Of a stretch of 51,822 bases of DNA, positions 1 to 8,454 are shown in pieces. The notes under the pieces were generated by a model. The model was given only the letters and a program-made list of their open reading frames with translations. It searched no databases and had not been told where the DNA came from. Source of the stretch: Roseinatronobacter ekhonensis (GTDB lineage: Bacteria > Pseudomonadota > Alphaproteobacteria > Rhodobacterales > Rhodobacteraceae); the NCBI RefSeq assembly GCF_900499075.1, contig NZ_UIHC01000023.1:1-51822 (forward strand), read 5' to 3'. The position numbers were made by a program, and so were the translations under genes. The stretch's first letter is position 1, and each line of letters starts with the position of its first letter.

Positions 1-1
1 C

Positions 2-103
2 GACAAGCCCAAACCCTTCAAATGGACCAAAACCGCCGAGGACATCCTCACCCGGGAACGCCGCGCTCTGAACGCGCTCGATGAAATTCGCGGAAACAGG
101 TAG
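2..103 (+). mobile_element. 3' end of an IS630-type transposase gene (cut by window edge)
   Basis: Frame 2 is open from the window edge to a TAG at 101-103. It encodes a 33-residue tail that starts DKPKPFKWTKTAEDIL. The KPFKWTK-x-A-x-x-IL pattern is typical of the C-terminus of IS630-family DDE transposases. Only the tail is visible, so the element's left part, its terminal repeats and its completeness cannot be judged. It is followed by about 90 bp of AT-rich DNA. The family assignment is from recall and is moderate. Confidence 0.6.
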
Positions 104-193
104 GAAGTGTCAGACTCAGAACACTAGCAGTATTGCTATAGGTTTCGTAAATATAAAAATTGACACTTATCTAATTTAGAAAGCAAGAAACTA

Positions 194-1042
194 CTAAGCA
201 AACCTAGAAATAACCCTGACAACATTGTTTGCGACATCGACAAATCGGTTGAGCGTTGGAACAGTAAGCATAGCGCCACTTTGAGTTCGCCCTTGAAAGC
301 ACACATCAACAGGAATGTTGACTTCCTGTTTGAGTATACCATTTCTCGGCACGCCGCTTATCAACCATTCGTGCAATGTGAATGGCTTGACGGCCCACAC
401 AACATCTCGCCCGTTATCGGACATAGTCAAATCACCAGAAATTTCCGCAGGAAAGTCAGGGATTTGCTCGCGTAATCTTTCTGCGGAGAATTTAACGTGG
501 TATGCAGTAGGAACGAGGTGAGCATGTTTGTCAGGAACATCGAGCGCATGCATGAAATACAGCATTTCGTTCCCACCGGGCTCACCGTGGGGTTTTAGAT
601 CAAGAATAGCTGCCAAAAACTCCGGACTGACCTTGTGGGCGAGTCTGTTTCTGCAAGATTCTTCGAGGCGACTGGCTTTTTCTGAAAATGGAAATTGGAT
701 AGCCCTTCTCTCTCTGTCAGTTGTCGCGACCCTACTGACAACAGCGCCGTAAGCGTGGTCAAGTGCGGAGCGCAAGTTGTGGATGGCATCCCCGCTCCGG
801 ACCGAAAGAGCGTCCACAACACTTGCGTCTTTTACAGCCATTGTAGCTCGCCTTCCAACCTTGGCATCTGTTTCAACAATGTAACGAAAGGGTCGTTTTT
901 CCTTGAGAATTTCGTTAATGTCAGAGATGTGTTCAGAAGCCCTATCAATCTTGAGGCGTGCAGATTTAAAAATATCGTTTGAAGACACGGTAAAAAACCT
1001 CTGAAGACAAATCCGGGGGATTTCAAGGGAACTCGACTTCAT
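194..1042 (-). CDS. Hypothetical protein, AT-rich orphan
   Basis: This 282-residue protein has no signal peptide or membrane segment that I can see. The first ~60 residues look helical (KSARLKIDRASEHISDINEI). A conserved-looking stretch RSGDAIHNLRSALDHAYG sits near residues 81-98. That motif reminds me of an uncharacterised family found sporadically in proteobacteria and often near mobile elements. Base composition is visibly more AT-rich than the flanking leuA region, and it lies directly beside the IS630 remnant, which together suggests horizontal acquisition. The start could also be an internal Met, since no strong ribosome-binding site was found. Function is unknown. Confidence 0.6.
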   Translation of the reverse strand: MKSSSLEIPRICLQRFFTVSSNDIFKSARLKIDRASEHISDINEILKEKRPFRYIVETDAKVGRRATMAVKDASVVDALSVRSGDAIHNLRSALDHAYGAVVSRVATTDRERRAIQFPFSEKASRLEESCRNRLAHKVSPEFLAAILDLKPHGEPGGNEMLYFMHALDVPDKHAHLVPTAYHVKFSAERLREQIPDFPAEISGDLTMSDNGRDVVWAVKPFTLHEWLISGVPRNGILKQEVNIPVDVCFQGRTQSGAMLTVPTLNRFVDVANNVVRVISRFA

Positions 1043-1169
1043 CTCAGTGTCAATCCGCTACCGAGCAGTCGTCGAGGACTAAGCAATCAATCGTGGTTCA
1101 AAACCTTACCCCAATTGCACCCACCCCCAGACCTGCTACCCTCGGCCCACGCAACGCAAGGACACCCCC

Positions 1170-1349
1170 ATGACAGAGCTCACCGGTTTCGGCGGCATCA
1201 TCATCCTCGCCCTCGCGCTCTGGGCGATCATCTCGACCATCAATTCCTCTGCCTCGACCGGGCGCAAGGTGATCTGGTGTCTGATCGTGTTCTTCCTGCC
1301 GCTGCTGGGCTTCATCCTGTGGCTGCTCTTCGGCCCGCGCGCGCGGTGA
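1170..1349 (+). CDS. Small PLDc_N-type membrane protein
   Basis: A 59-residue ORF begins MTELTGFGGIIILALALWAI and ends in FGPRAR. It has two hydrophobic segments (about 7-21 and 34-54) separated by a short polar loop (NSSASTGRK). This layout, with a W-x-x-x-x-x-x-P-x-x-G-x-x-x-W core in the second segment, matches the two-helix phospholipase D N-terminal-like (PLDc_N) domain that also occurs alone as a small inner-membrane protein. AAGGACA lies 8-10 bp upstream of the ATG. It reads in the same direction as leuA but is separated from it by the attenuator region. Molecular role unknown. Confidence 0.7.
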   Translation: MTELTGFGGIIILALALWAIISTINSSASTGRKVIWCLIVFFLPLLGFILWLLFGPRAR

Positions 1350-1404
1350 TCTTCGCGGAATTCGGGGCTTTTCAAGCGCTATGGCTGCGCATATAGTCGC
1401 CCTC

Positions 1405-1470
1405 ATGACCATGCTGCTCCATATTCGCGCGACTGCGCCTGACAGCCTGCTTCTGCTTAGGGGCCTCTGA
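1405..1470 (+). CDS. leuL: leu operon leader peptide
   Basis: A 21-codon ORF encodes MTMLLHIRATAPDSLLLLRGL. It has seven leucines, four of them consecutive (CTG CTT CTG CTT), and ends at a TGA inside the left arm of a strong hairpin (1464-1499), 77 bp before leuA. A Leu-rich short peptide immediately ahead of a hairpin and a leucine biosynthesis gene is the classic arrangement for ribosome-mediated attenuation: stalling at scarce Leu-tRNA would disrupt the hairpin. The ORF and hairpin are seen directly; the regulatory role is inferred. No clear Shine-Dalgarno was found upstream of the ATG. Confidence 0.7.
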   Translation: MTMLLHIRATAPDSLLLLRGL

Positions 1471-1499
1471 GCGTGCCGGACGGGCGCGCCGCTCAGAGG
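1464..1499 (+). promoter_or_regulatory. Attenuator hairpin upstream of leuA
   Basis: CCTCTGAGCG (1464-1473) and CGCTCAGAGG (1490-1499) form a perfect 10-bp stem with a 16-nt loop that contains GGCGCGCC. The leader-peptide stop codon lies in the left arm, so ribosome position and folding are coupled. There is no U-tract after the stem, so it may not be a canonical intrinsic terminator. It could act through Rho, pausing, or sequestration of downstream sequence. An alternative short pairing of TCTGCT (1452-1457) with AGCAGA (1525-1530) is possible but weak. Confidence 0.65.
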
Positions 1500-1547
1500 T
1501 GAGATGCGCCCGGACCCAAACCGCAGCAGACCCCAAGGACCACCCCC

Positions 1548-3107
1548 ATGACCGACCATAGACAGGACCGCGTCCTGATTTTCGACACCACCCTGCGCGA
1601 TGGCGAGCAAAGCCCCGGCGCGACCATGTCCCATTCCGAAAAGCTGGAGATTGCCGCCCTTCTGGACGAGATGGGCGTGGATATCATCGAAGCGGGTTTT
1701 CCCATCGCCAGCGAGGGCGATTTTCAGGCCGTGTCCGAGATTGCGCAGAACGCCAAAAACGCCACGATCTGCGGGTTGGCCCGCGCCAATCTGGGCGATA
1801 TTGACCGCGCGTGGGAGGCGGTGAAACACGCGCCCCAAGGGCGGATTCATACGTTCATCGGCACCTCGCCCCTGCACCGCGACATCACGGCGCTGGACAT
1901 GGACGGGATGGTCGCGCGCATTCACGACACCGTCGCCCATGCCCGCAACCTGTGCGATGATGTGCAATGGTCGCCGATGGATGCCACCCGCACCGAGCAT
2001 GATTTCCTGTGCCGCGTGGTCGAAACCGCGATCAAGGCGGGCGCGACCACGATCAACATTCCCGATACGGTGGGCTATACCTATCCGCGCGAGAGTGCCG
2101 AGCTGATCGCCATGCTGCTGGAACGCGTGCCCGGCGCCGACGCGATCACCTTCGCTACGCATTGCCACAACGATCTGGGCATGGCGACCGCCAACGCGCT
2201 GGCCGCGGTGGAAGCGGGCGCGCGACAGGTGGAATGCACCATTAACGGTCTGGGCGAGCGTGCGGGCAACACCGCTCTGGAAGAGGTCGTCATGGCGCTG
2301 CGCGTGCGCGGTGACATCCTGCCCTATGCCACCGGCATCGACACCACCAAGATCATGGGCCTGTCGCGCATGGTCGCCGCCGTGTCGGGATTTCCGGTGC
2401 AGTTCAACAAGGCTGTGGTCGGCAAGAACGCGTTTGCGCATGAATCCGGCATCCATCAGGACGGAATGCTGAAGAACAAGGAAACTTTCGAGATCATGCG
2501 CCCCGAGGATATCGGGCTGGCCGCGACGAACCTTGTCATGGGCAAACATTCGGGCCGCGCGGCGCTGCGCGCCAAGCTGTCGGAACTGGGCTACGAGCTG
2601 GGCGATAACCAGTTGAAAGACGTCTTCGTGCGGTTCAAGGCGCTGGCCGACCGCAAGAAGGAAATCTATGATGACGACCTGATCGCATTGATGGCCGAAG
2701 CCAGCCTTGCCGATGAGGACGCCTATCTGCAAATCCGCCGCCTGCGGGTGATCTGCGGGACGGATGGGCCGCAAGAGGCAGAGCTGACATTGTCAATCGG
2801 CGGCGACGAGAAGTTCGTTGATGCCACCGGCGACGGCCCCGTCGATGCAACCTTCAACGCCGTGAAGATGCTGCACCCACATGACGCGCGGCTGGAACTG
2901 TACCAGGTGCACGCCGTAACCGAAGGCACCGACGCACAGGCCACCGTGACGGTGCGGCTGGCGCTGGACGGGGTGGTCTATTCCGGCCAGTCATCGGACA
3001 CCGACACCGTGGTTGCGAGCGCGAAAGCCTATGTCAACGCGCTCAACCGGCTGGTGTTGCACCGAAATCGCGGCAACCTGTCGGCGCTCATGTCAAGCGC
3101 GGGCTGA
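1548..3107 (+). CDS. leuA: 2-isopropylmalate synthase
   Basis: Condenses acetyl-CoA with 2-oxoisovalerate to 2-isopropylmalate, the first committed step of leucine synthesis in the cytoplasm. The 519-residue protein has the full family length. The HMGL-type TIM barrel opens with [16 protein letters not shown] (about 12-27), carrying the Arg/Asp metal and substrate motif. The metal-binding [13 protein letters not shown] lies near 206. The flexible-lid region ([13 protein letters not shown]) is followed by a C-terminal LeuA allosteric dimer domain from about 395, which binds leucine in characterised enzymes. The ATG at 1548 is preceded by AAGGA. The Leu-rich leader and hairpin upstream suggest transcription attenuation in addition to feedback inhibition. 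No other leu gene follows. Confidence 0.97.
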   Translation: MTDHRQDRVLIFDTTLRDGEQSPGATMSHSEKLEIAALLDEMGVDIIEAGFPIASEGDFQAVSEIAQNAKNATICGLARANLGDIDRAWEAVKHAPQGRIHTFIGTSPLHRDITALDMDGMVARIHDTVAHARNLCDDVQWSPMDATRTEHDFLCRVVETAIKAGATTINIPDTVGYTYPRESAELIAMLLERVPGADAITFATHCHNDLGMATANALAAVEAGARQVECTINGLGERAGNTALEEVVMALRVRGDILPYATGIDTTKIMGLSRMVAAVSGFPVQFNKAVVGKNAFAHESGIHQDGMLKNKETFEIMRPEDIGLAATNLVMGKHSGRAALRAKLSELGYELGDNQLKDVFVRFKALADRKKEIYDDDLIALMAEASLADEDAYLQIRRLRVICGTDGPQEAELTLSIGGDEKFVDATGDGPVDATFNAVKMLHPHDARLELYQVHAVTEGTDAQATVTVRLALDGVVYSGQSSDTDTVVASAKAYVNALNRLVLHRNRGNLSALMSSAG

Positions 3108-3117
3108 TCGTCCGACC

Positions 3118-3176
3118 GTGGGGGGCAGTCTGCCCCCCACACCCCCCTGAGAGTATTTCGCGCAAGATGAACAAGA
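3118..3176 (+). repeat. Intergenic hairpin repeat, copy 1
   Basis: Just after leuA, GTGGGGGGCA and TGCCCCCCAC (3118-3140) form a perfect 10-bp stem with a 3-nt loop. A C-rich tract and the core GAGAGTATTTCGCGCAAGAT then follow. The same layout (GC hairpin, C5-6, G-rich dinucleotides, TATTT, three bases, GCAAG, TGAA) recurs at 11129-11197 and 23765-23829. The hairpin probably terminates leuA transcription. The shared downstream core is not explained by termination alone. Confidence 0.7.
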
Positions 3177-3225
3177 GCAGGCTTCGCCGCTTGACCATCC
3201 GACGTGGCTAGGGCAAGGCAGCGCC

Positions 3226-5073
3226 ATGCTCAGAATTGACAACATCAGCTTCGCCATGCAGGGCAACCCATTGTTCGAGGGCGCCTCTGCGACCATTCCG
3301 ACTGGCCACAAAGTTGGCATTGTCGGGCGCAACGGGGCGGGCAAGACGACCCTGTTTCGCATATTGCGCGGCGAATTCCCGCTGGAGGGCGGCAAGATAG
3401 ACCTGCCAGCGCGCGCCAAGATCGGCGGCGTCGCGCAGGAAGTGCCATCGTCCTCTACCTCATTGCTGGACACGGTGCTGGAAGCAGATACCGAACGCGC
3501 GAGCCTGATGGCAGAGGCCGACTCCGCGACCGACCCCGAGCGCATTGCCGCCGTGCAGACCCGGCTGGCCGATATAGACGCGTGGTCGGCCGAAGGGCGC
3601 GCAGCAACCATCCTGAAGGGCTTGGGGTTTGACACGCAAGCACAGGCGCGGCCCTGTTCCGATTTCTCGGGCGGGTGGCGGATGCGCGTGGCCTTGGCGG
3701 GCGTCTTGTTCGCGCAGCCCGATCTGCTGCTATTGGACGAGCCGACCAACTATCTGGACCTTGAAGGCGCGTTGTGGCTGGAAGGCTACCTGATGCGCTA
3801 CCCGCATACGGTGCTGATCATCAGCCATGACCGGGGGCTGTTGAACCGCGCGGTCGGCCATATCCTGCACCTGGAGGACCGCAAACTGACGCTCTATACC
3901 GGAGGGTATGACGGGTTTGCCAAGCTGCGCGCCGAGCGGCGGGCGGCATTGGCGGCAGAGGCCGACAAGGTCGCCGCCAAGCGCGCGCATATGCAGAAAT
4001 TCGTCGACCGATTCCGCGCGCAGGCCACCAAGGCCAAGCAGGCGCAATCGCGGCTGAAGATGCTGGAGAAGTTGTCGCCCATCACCCCGCCCGCAGAGGC
4101 CGCGCGCCATGTGTTCAGCTTTCCTGAACCCGAAGAACTGTCGCCGCCCATATTGCGGCTGGAAGGGGCGAGCGTAGGCTATGACGGCCCGCCGGTGCTG
4201 CGCAGTCTGGACCTGCGAATTGATCAGGACGACCGCATCGCGCTGCTGGGCCGCAATGGCGAGGGGAAATCGACCCTGTCAAAGCTGCTCGCCGGCAAAC
4301 TGGCAGGCCACGGCACGCTGACCCGCGCCACCAAGCTACGCGTGGGGTATTTCGCGCAGCACCAGGTGGACGAGCTGGAGCTGGACGAAACGCCGTTGCA
4401 GCACTTGCAGCGCGAACGCCCGCATGAGGCGCCGCCGCGCCTGCGCGCGCGGTTGGCCGGGTTCGGGCTGATGGCAGAACAGGCCGAAACCATCGTGCGC
4501 AAACTGTCGGGCGGGCAGAAAGCACGGCTGTCGCTGCTGTTGGCAACGCTCGATGCGCCGCATATGCTGATCTTGGACGAGCCGACAAACCACCTGGATA
4601 TCGAGTCCCGCGAGGCGCTGGTCGAAGCGTTGACCGCCTATACCGGCGCAGTTATCCTTGTCAGCCATGACATGCACCTGCTGTCGCTGGTCGCGGACCG
4701 GCTTTGGTTGGTCAAGGATGGCAATGTGCGCCCCTATGAGGGCGATCTGGACAGCTATCGCGCAGCCCTTCTGGCGGGCGATGACAAACCCGCGCGGCCC
4801 GCCGCCCCTGCCCCCAAGCCCAAGCGCGCCAGCCGCGACGAGCTTACGGGCCTGCGCCAAGAGGTCAGCAAATCCGAAGCGCGCATCGCCAAACTGGAAG
4901 ACATGCGCGACAAGCTGGCCAAGAAGCTGGCGGACCCCGAAATATACGAAGACAACCGTGCGGGCGACCTGCGCGTCTGGCAGGCCAAGTATACCGAAGT
5001 GATGGAAGCGCTTGACCGCGCCGAGGCGATGTGGATGGCCGCGCAGGACGCGTTGGAAAAGGCACAAGGCTGA
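3226..5073 (+). CDS. ABC-F family ATPase (YheS/Uup-like)
   Basis: This 615-residue soluble protein has two ABC cassettes and no membrane segment. Walker A motifs are GRNGAGKTT (34-42) and GRNGEGKST (about 342-350). Signature motifs are FSGGWRMRVALAG (about 147) and LSGGQKARLSLL (about 427), and both cassettes have LLLDEPTNYLD/LILDEPTNHLD Walker B and SHD switch segments. A charged inter-domain linker (about 230-285) and a C-terminal coiled coil (about 530-612) complete the ABC-F layout. Members of this family bind the ribosome E-site region and help resolve stalled translation. Length and linker resemble YheS more than EttA, but the subgroup is uncertain. It is convergent with the next gene, leaving 4 bp. 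Confidence 0.9.
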   Translation: MLRIDNISFAMQGNPLFEGASATIPTGHKVGIVGRNGAGKTTLFRILRGEFPLEGGKIDLPARAKIGGVAQEVPSSSTSLLDTVLEADTERASLMAEADSATDPERIAAVQTRLADIDAWSAEGRAATILKGLGFDTQAQARPCSDFSGGWRMRVALAGVLFAQPDLLLLDEPTNYLDLEGALWLEGYLMRYPHTVLIISHDRGLLNRAVGHILHLEDRKLTLYTGGYDGFAKLRAERRAALAAEADKVAAKRAHMQKFVDRFRAQATKAKQAQSRLKMLEKLSPITPPAEAARHVFSFPEPEELSPPILRLEGASVGYDGPPVLRSLDLRIDQDDRIALLGRNGEGKSTLSKLLAGKLAGHGTLTRATKLRVGYFAQHQVDELELDETPLQHLQRERPHEAPPRLRARLAGFGLMAEQAETIVRKLSGGQKARLSLLLATLDAPHMLILDEPTNHLDIESREALVEALTAYTGAVILVSHDMHLLSLVADRLWLVKDGNVRPYEGDLDSYRAALLAGDDKPARPAAPAPKPKRASRDELTGLRQEVSKSEARIAKLEDMRDKLAKKLADPEIYEDNRAGDLRVWQAKYTEVMEALDRAEAMWMAAQDALEKAQG

Positions 5074-5077
5074 CGTT

Positions 5078-5851
5078 CTAGCCCAGCATCATCTCATCTG
5101 CGCCCAGACAATCGTAATGCAGCTTCAGCCGCTGAAGCCCGATGCGCAGCACGATCTTGCCGGATCGCGCGGACCATCCCATCGCCTGTTCCGCGCTCTC
5201 GACGCCTTCCAGATGGCAACAGCAGCGCAAAACCATATCGGACAGGCCCGGCCCAAGGTCTTGCAGCGCGCCCATAACCCGGCGGCGCGCAGCGCGCGTT
5301 CCCGGCGGCGCAATGTTTGGGCAGGGAAGCACGCGCTCCTGCAAACCGCGCAGCAGCCGTTCAGCGGGCATGGGGGAAAGCGTATCCAGTTGCGCCATGA
5401 CGAAATCCTCGCGCAGGCGGTCGGCGGCTTGCACCAGTTCGGGCACCAGAAACGGCGTGCCGGTCTTGTCGCGCCGTCGCGCCAGAACCGCAACCGGGGT
5501 TTCCGCAGCACCGTAGCGGGCGCGGCGCGGTCCCGAGCCGTCCTGTTCGTCTTGGGCACGCAGGGCCGCCGCACCGTCGGGGCTTAGACTGTAGCTGCGC
5601 ACCCGGCCAGAGCGGCAGCAGGTGATCCAGTCTTTCAGCGCAAGCATCTCTGCCAATTCTCGGTCGAACACGGCAACCCGTTCGGTCCGACCATCGCCGA
5701 GGTCGCACAGGATCATCGCTTTGGGCATATCCGGCGCGACAACAAGCTGCGCGCCCGATCGGTCAAGCTGGCGGAGCACATGAAGCAGGTCGTCGGTCGA
5801 ACAAGCGGGGGCAACCGCACCGGTCTGGGCACGGCAAGTCGAATGGGCCAT
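5078..5851 (-). CDS. DUF6456-domain C-terminal part of a frameshifted HTH protein
   Basis: This 257-residue ORF probably is not an independent gene. It corresponds to the C-terminal part of a protein whose HTH N-terminus is encoded in another frame at 5713-6132. Reading upstream of its ATG in its own frame gives PPHITEHSD with no ribosome-binding site, directly continuing the LDMALRHPP of the other ORF. The switch falls on a run of seven C (minus strand; G at 5874-5880). Adding one C, or removing two, would restore one ORF of about 350 residues. The region from ~120 on (RYGAAETPVAVLARRRDKTG) is what I recognise as DUF6456. A sequencing error, true pseudogene or phase-variable tract are all possible. 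Confidence 0.65.
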   Translation of the reverse strand: MAHSTCRAQTGAVAPACSTDDLLHVLRQLDRSGAQLVVAPDMPKAMILCDLGDGRTERVAVFDRELAEMLALKDWITCCRSGRVRSYSLSPDGAAALRAQDEQDGSGPRRARYGAAETPVAVLARRRDKTGTPFLVPELVQAADRLREDFVMAQLDTLSPMPAERLLRGLQERVLPCPNIAPPGTRAARRRVMGALQDLGPGLSDMVLRCCCHLEGVESAEQAMGWSARSGKIVLRIGLQRLKLHYDCLGADEMMLG

Positions 5852-6132
5852 GTCGGAATGCTCCGTGATATGTGGGGGGGCGGATGACGCAGCGCCATGT
5901 CGAGGCGGGACAGGGCATCATCCACCAGTGGGTCATCGCGCCGGTTTTCGAACCGGCGAACCTGTCGCAGAACGGTCGAGGCATGGCAGCCATTGCTGCG
6001 CGCGAGGGCACGCAAAGACAGGCCCTTTGCCGTGTGGGACAGGTAGAGCCGTGCGCCCGTGGGCACCCAGTCGGGCAGCGATGCACCGACGGTCAAGGTG
6101 CAACCGGATTCCACGCGGTTTTGTGCAGACAT
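5713..6132 (-). CDS. Helix-turn-helix N-terminal part of the same frameshifted protein
   Basis: The N-terminal ~85 residues look genuine: LPDWVPTGARLYLSHT followed by LSLRALARSNGCHASTVLRQ, a helix-turn-helix, then VRRFENRRDDPLVDDAL. After the homopolymer at 5874-5880 the frame changes character (Pro/Arg/Ser-rich, unlike a folded domain) and runs on to an accidental stop. I therefore read only about 5880-6132 as real coding sequence, joined by a one-base frameshift to the DUF6456 part. The gene is divergent from the DUF6477 gene across a 194-bp AT-rich spacer. If intact, it would be a DNA-binding regulator; its targets are unknown. Confidence 0.6.
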   Translation of the reverse strand: MSAQNRVESGCTLTVGASLPDWVPTGARLYLSHTAKGLSLRALARSNGCHASTVLRQVRRFENRRDDPLVDDALSRLDMALRHPPPHISRSIPTWPIRLAVPRPVRLPPLVRPTTCFMCSASLTDRARSLLSRRICPKR

Positions 6133-6326
6133 GCCGCGCCGTGCTCCTTTTCGGTATTCAGCCTATAGTTGCATTTATTACCGGACAGTTAATCTTGCCG
6201 CGGTTGAACCAAGATGCAGGCAAATCCCTAAATACGCTTGAAGGCAGCGCGCGGTCATGCACGGGCGAACGCAACAGTCGGAAACTTGTGCGATAATTCC
6301 TGCAAGTCTGAATAGGGAGATGGCAG

Positions 6327-6635
6327 ATGGACCAATCAGCGCACGGCCTGCAAACGACAATCCGGCCTCGCCTTCTGGTTGTTGCGGCGCGTCACGGGCT
6401 GGCGCAATACGACCGCGCACGCAGCCTTGGCAGGATATTGGGGCTGCCTATGGGGCACGCCCTGCCCGATCCTGCCCGCGCGCAAGCCGCACTTGTGCGG
6501 CGCGAGGCCGAAATGGACCTTGCCCGCCGTAGCCATGATGCAAGCTGGCACCCGGCAGAGCATGTGCTGGTGATGACGGCGCTGTTATACGAAGCCCGCG
6601 ACCGCATGGACGCACAGGCGCTTGGTGCGGGCTGA
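6327..6635 (+). CDS. DUF6477 family small protein
   Basis: This 102-residue soluble protein has a core of RPRLLVVAARHGLAQYDRARSLGRILGL (about 14-41) followed by Arg/Ala-rich helices (REAEMDLARRSHDASWHPAEHVLVMTALLYEA). I recognise this as DUF6477, a small Rhodobacteraceae family. It is transcribed divergently from the HTH/DUF6456 gene, and the two families are probably functionally linked. GGGAGA precedes the ATG. A GATAAT-like -10 box occurs at about 6292-6297, though no convincing -35 was found. Function is unknown. Confidence 0.75.
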   Translation: MDQSAHGLQTTIRPRLLVVAARHGLAQYDRARSLGRILGLPMGHALPDPARAQAALVRREAEMDLARRSHDASWHPAEHVLVMTALLYEARDRMDAQALGAG

Positions 6636-6654
6636 CACCTGTCAGCCGCCGGGG

Positions 6655-7308
6655 TCAGAGCGAGAAACGCTCCACTGCGATCGAATCCTGCCGCAGCCGG
6701 GTTTCGAACGCCTGCGAGATGTGCTCTTTCAACGCCTTGTAGGCGGCATCCCCATCACCTGCGGCAATCGCCTCGACGATGGTGGAATGCTCTTCCAGCG
6801 TGCGCTCGCCCCGCCCTGCCACGGAAATAGACGTGCTGGCCAGCAGCGCCATCGAGCGGTGGACAAGATCCAGTTGCTGCACAAGATAGCGATTATGCGA
6901 CGCCAGATGGATCTGTTTGTGAAAGCGCCGATTGGCGCGGCTTAGCGCTTGCGGGTCGTCCTTTAGCTTGGCGTCCTCTTCGACCATCGTGCGCAGCAAC
7001 CGAACCTCTTCGTCGGTGGCATGGCGTGCGGCAAGGCGCGCGGCCAACCCTTCAAGTTCCGAGCGCACGACGTATAGCTCTGCGAGCTGGTTGTGGTCGA
7101 GCGACGCCACGATCAGCGAGCGCCCGTCGCGGGTCAGCAGCGATTGCGTCTCCAGCCGTTGCAATGCCTCGCGGATGGGCGTGCGCGACACGCCGAACCG
7201 TTCGGCAAGCTCCGATTCCACCAGCCGGTCGCCGGGTTTGTACACCCCCACATCAATCGCTTCGAGGATGAGGGAATAGGCATCTTTGAGAGGTTTGATA
7301 TCGGCCAT
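6655..7308 (-). CDS. GntR family (FadR subgroup, FCD domain) transcriptional regulator
   Basis: This 217-residue repressor-type protein has an N-terminal winged HTH (about 8-68, with ELAERFGVSRTPIREALQRLE, the hallmark GntR recognition helix). A C-terminal all-helical FCD domain (about 75-205) follows, with RSELEGLAARLAARH and HKQIHLASHN carrying candidate metal or ligand residues (Asp/His). FCD-type regulators usually sense small carboxylates or sugar acids. I chose the ATG at 7308 (MADIKPLKDAY); upstream in-frame sequence overlaps the divergent nucleotidase gene and does not look like protein. The target is unknown; no obvious cognate catabolic gene is adjacent. Confidence 0.88.
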   Translation of the reverse strand: MADIKPLKDAYSLILEAIDVGVYKPGDRLVESELAERFGVSRTPIREALQRLETQSLLTRDGRSLIVASLDHNQLAELYVVRSELEGLAARLAARHATDEEVRLLRTMVEEDAKLKDDPQALSRANRRFHKQIHLASHNRYLVQQLDLVHRSMALLASTSISVAGRGERTLEEHSTIVEAIAAGDGDAAYKALKEHISQAFETRLRQDSIAVERFSL

Positions 7309-7407
7309 GCTATGCTCTTGGATCACACGACAAAGAAAACAGGGATTTCGGCGGAAAGACAAGCCGCAATCCTTGCCATCCCGCGCCCTGCGGCTAATGT
7401 TCCGGCC

Positions 7408-8055
7408 ATGCCAGCCGCGTTTTTCAATCATGTCCAAACTTGGGTGTTCGATTTGGACAACACCCTGTATCCGCCGCATATGGGCCTGTTCGACCAGATC
7501 GACCGACGTATGACGGCGTATATCATGGCGGAACTCGGGTTGGACCAACCGCAAGCCAACCAGATGCGCCACGATTACTGGCAACGCTACGGAACCACCT
7601 TGGCCGGGCTCATGCGCGAGCATGATCTGGACCCGGAACCCTATATGGTCGAGGTGCATGACATTGATTTCTCGGTGCTGGCGCCCGATCCGGATTTGCG
7701 TGCCCGCATCGCGGCCCTGCCCGGACGCAAGATTGTCTATACCAACGGTTCGGCCCCCTATGCCCAGCGGGTCCTAGAGGCGCGTGGGCTGGATGGGCTG
7801 TTTGCCGCGCTCTACGGGGTGGAGCACGCCGACTACCGGCCAAAGCCCGAGGCTGACGCTTTCGCGCAGGTCTTTACCCTTGACGGGCTGGACCCGAAGG
7901 CCGCGGCGATGTTCGAGGATGATCCACGCAATCTGGCCGCGCCCCATGCGATGGGGCTGCGCACCGTTCATGTCGCGCCAAACCCCGACGCCGCAGCGCA
8001 TATCCACCATCACACCGATGATCTGGCGGGGTTTCTGGGCAAGCTGACAGCCTAG
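7408..8055 (+). CDS. Pyrimidine 5'-nucleotidase (HAD superfamily)
   Basis: This 215-residue HAD hydrolase has motif I FDLDNTLYPPHMG (about 13-25; nucleophile and acid Asp), motif II TNGS (about 114), the conserved Lys in RPKPEADAF, and motif IV FEDDPRN (about 170). FDLDNTLYP with the following helical cap is diagnostic of the Sdt1/Phm8/YjjG-type pyrimidine nucleotidase group, which dephosphorylates UMP/CMP and related nucleotides. The ATG at 7408 (MPAAFFNHVQTW) fits the usual start; longer in-frame extensions overlap the divergent GntR gene. Probably cytoplasmic, in nucleotide salvage or house-cleaning. Confidence 0.88.
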   Translation: MPAAFFNHVQTWVFDLDNTLYPPHMGLFDQIDRRMTAYIMAELGLDQPQANQMRHDYWQRYGTTLAGLMREHDLDPEPYMVEVHDIDFSVLAPDPDLRARIAALPGRKIVYTNGSAPYAQRVLEARGLDGLFAALYGVEHADYRPKPEADAFAQVFTLDGLDPKAAAMFEDDPRNLAAPHAMGLRTVHVAPNPDAAAHIHHHTDDLAGFLGKLTA

Positions 8056-8156
8056 GGCAAGCAAGGTGCGCCGTTGCGCCGCGCGACAATCTGCCATGCT
8101 GCGCTGCCGCGAAAAGAAACATATTTCTTCCGTAAATCAATTTGGAGGATGTATCT

Positions 8157-8384
8157 ATGACCATGGCTGTTGACGGTGGCGCGACGTTTGCCAAAACCCC
8201 TGTTTCCAAAACAAGCCAGAAGGATGACGAACCCTGGGCCATCTGGGCTGGCCTGATGGTGTTCCTGAACGTGCTGGTCATTTCCGGCATGACGTTCGGG
8301 CTGGCCGGTTTGGTAAGCGTCATGGTCCCCGCGGCCCTTGGCATGGTGCTTGTTCTGGTGCGGATCGTCACCGAAGGTATGTAG
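8157..8384 (+). CDS. Small membrane protein of unknown function
   Basis: A 75-residue ORF has a polar N-terminus (about 1-30, KTSQKDDEPWAIW) followed by two closely spaced hydrophobic segments (about 31-50 and 52-70). GGAGGA lies about 8 bp before the ATG at 8157, which fixes the start better than an earlier TTG at 8142. Small two-helix proteins of this kind are frequent in Rhodobacteraceae, but I cannot assign a family. It lies between the nucleotidase and the UbiH-type gene on the same strand. Confidence 0.65.
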   Translation: MTMAVDGGATFAKTPVSKTSQKDDEPWAIWAGLMVFLNVLVISGMTFGLAGLVSVMVPAALGMVLVLVRIVTEGM

Positions 8385-8454
8385 CAGGGCAAGCTGCCGC
8401 ATTGCCCTTTCCAACCCGCGTATTATGCTTTGTCCTGAAAACAGGAGAAATCTG

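Noticed and set aside
1098-2774. 558-residue open frame antisense to leuA
   Set aside because: It lies opposite a clear leuA with full motifs; composition (His/Arg/Gly/Ala-rich) is that of a high-GC shadow frame, with no family pattern.
7311-7659. Extended N-terminus of the GntR regulator (a long in-frame version)
   Set aside because: The extension runs antisense through the nucleotidase gene and lacks protein-like sequence; the ATG at 7308 gives the normal GntR start.
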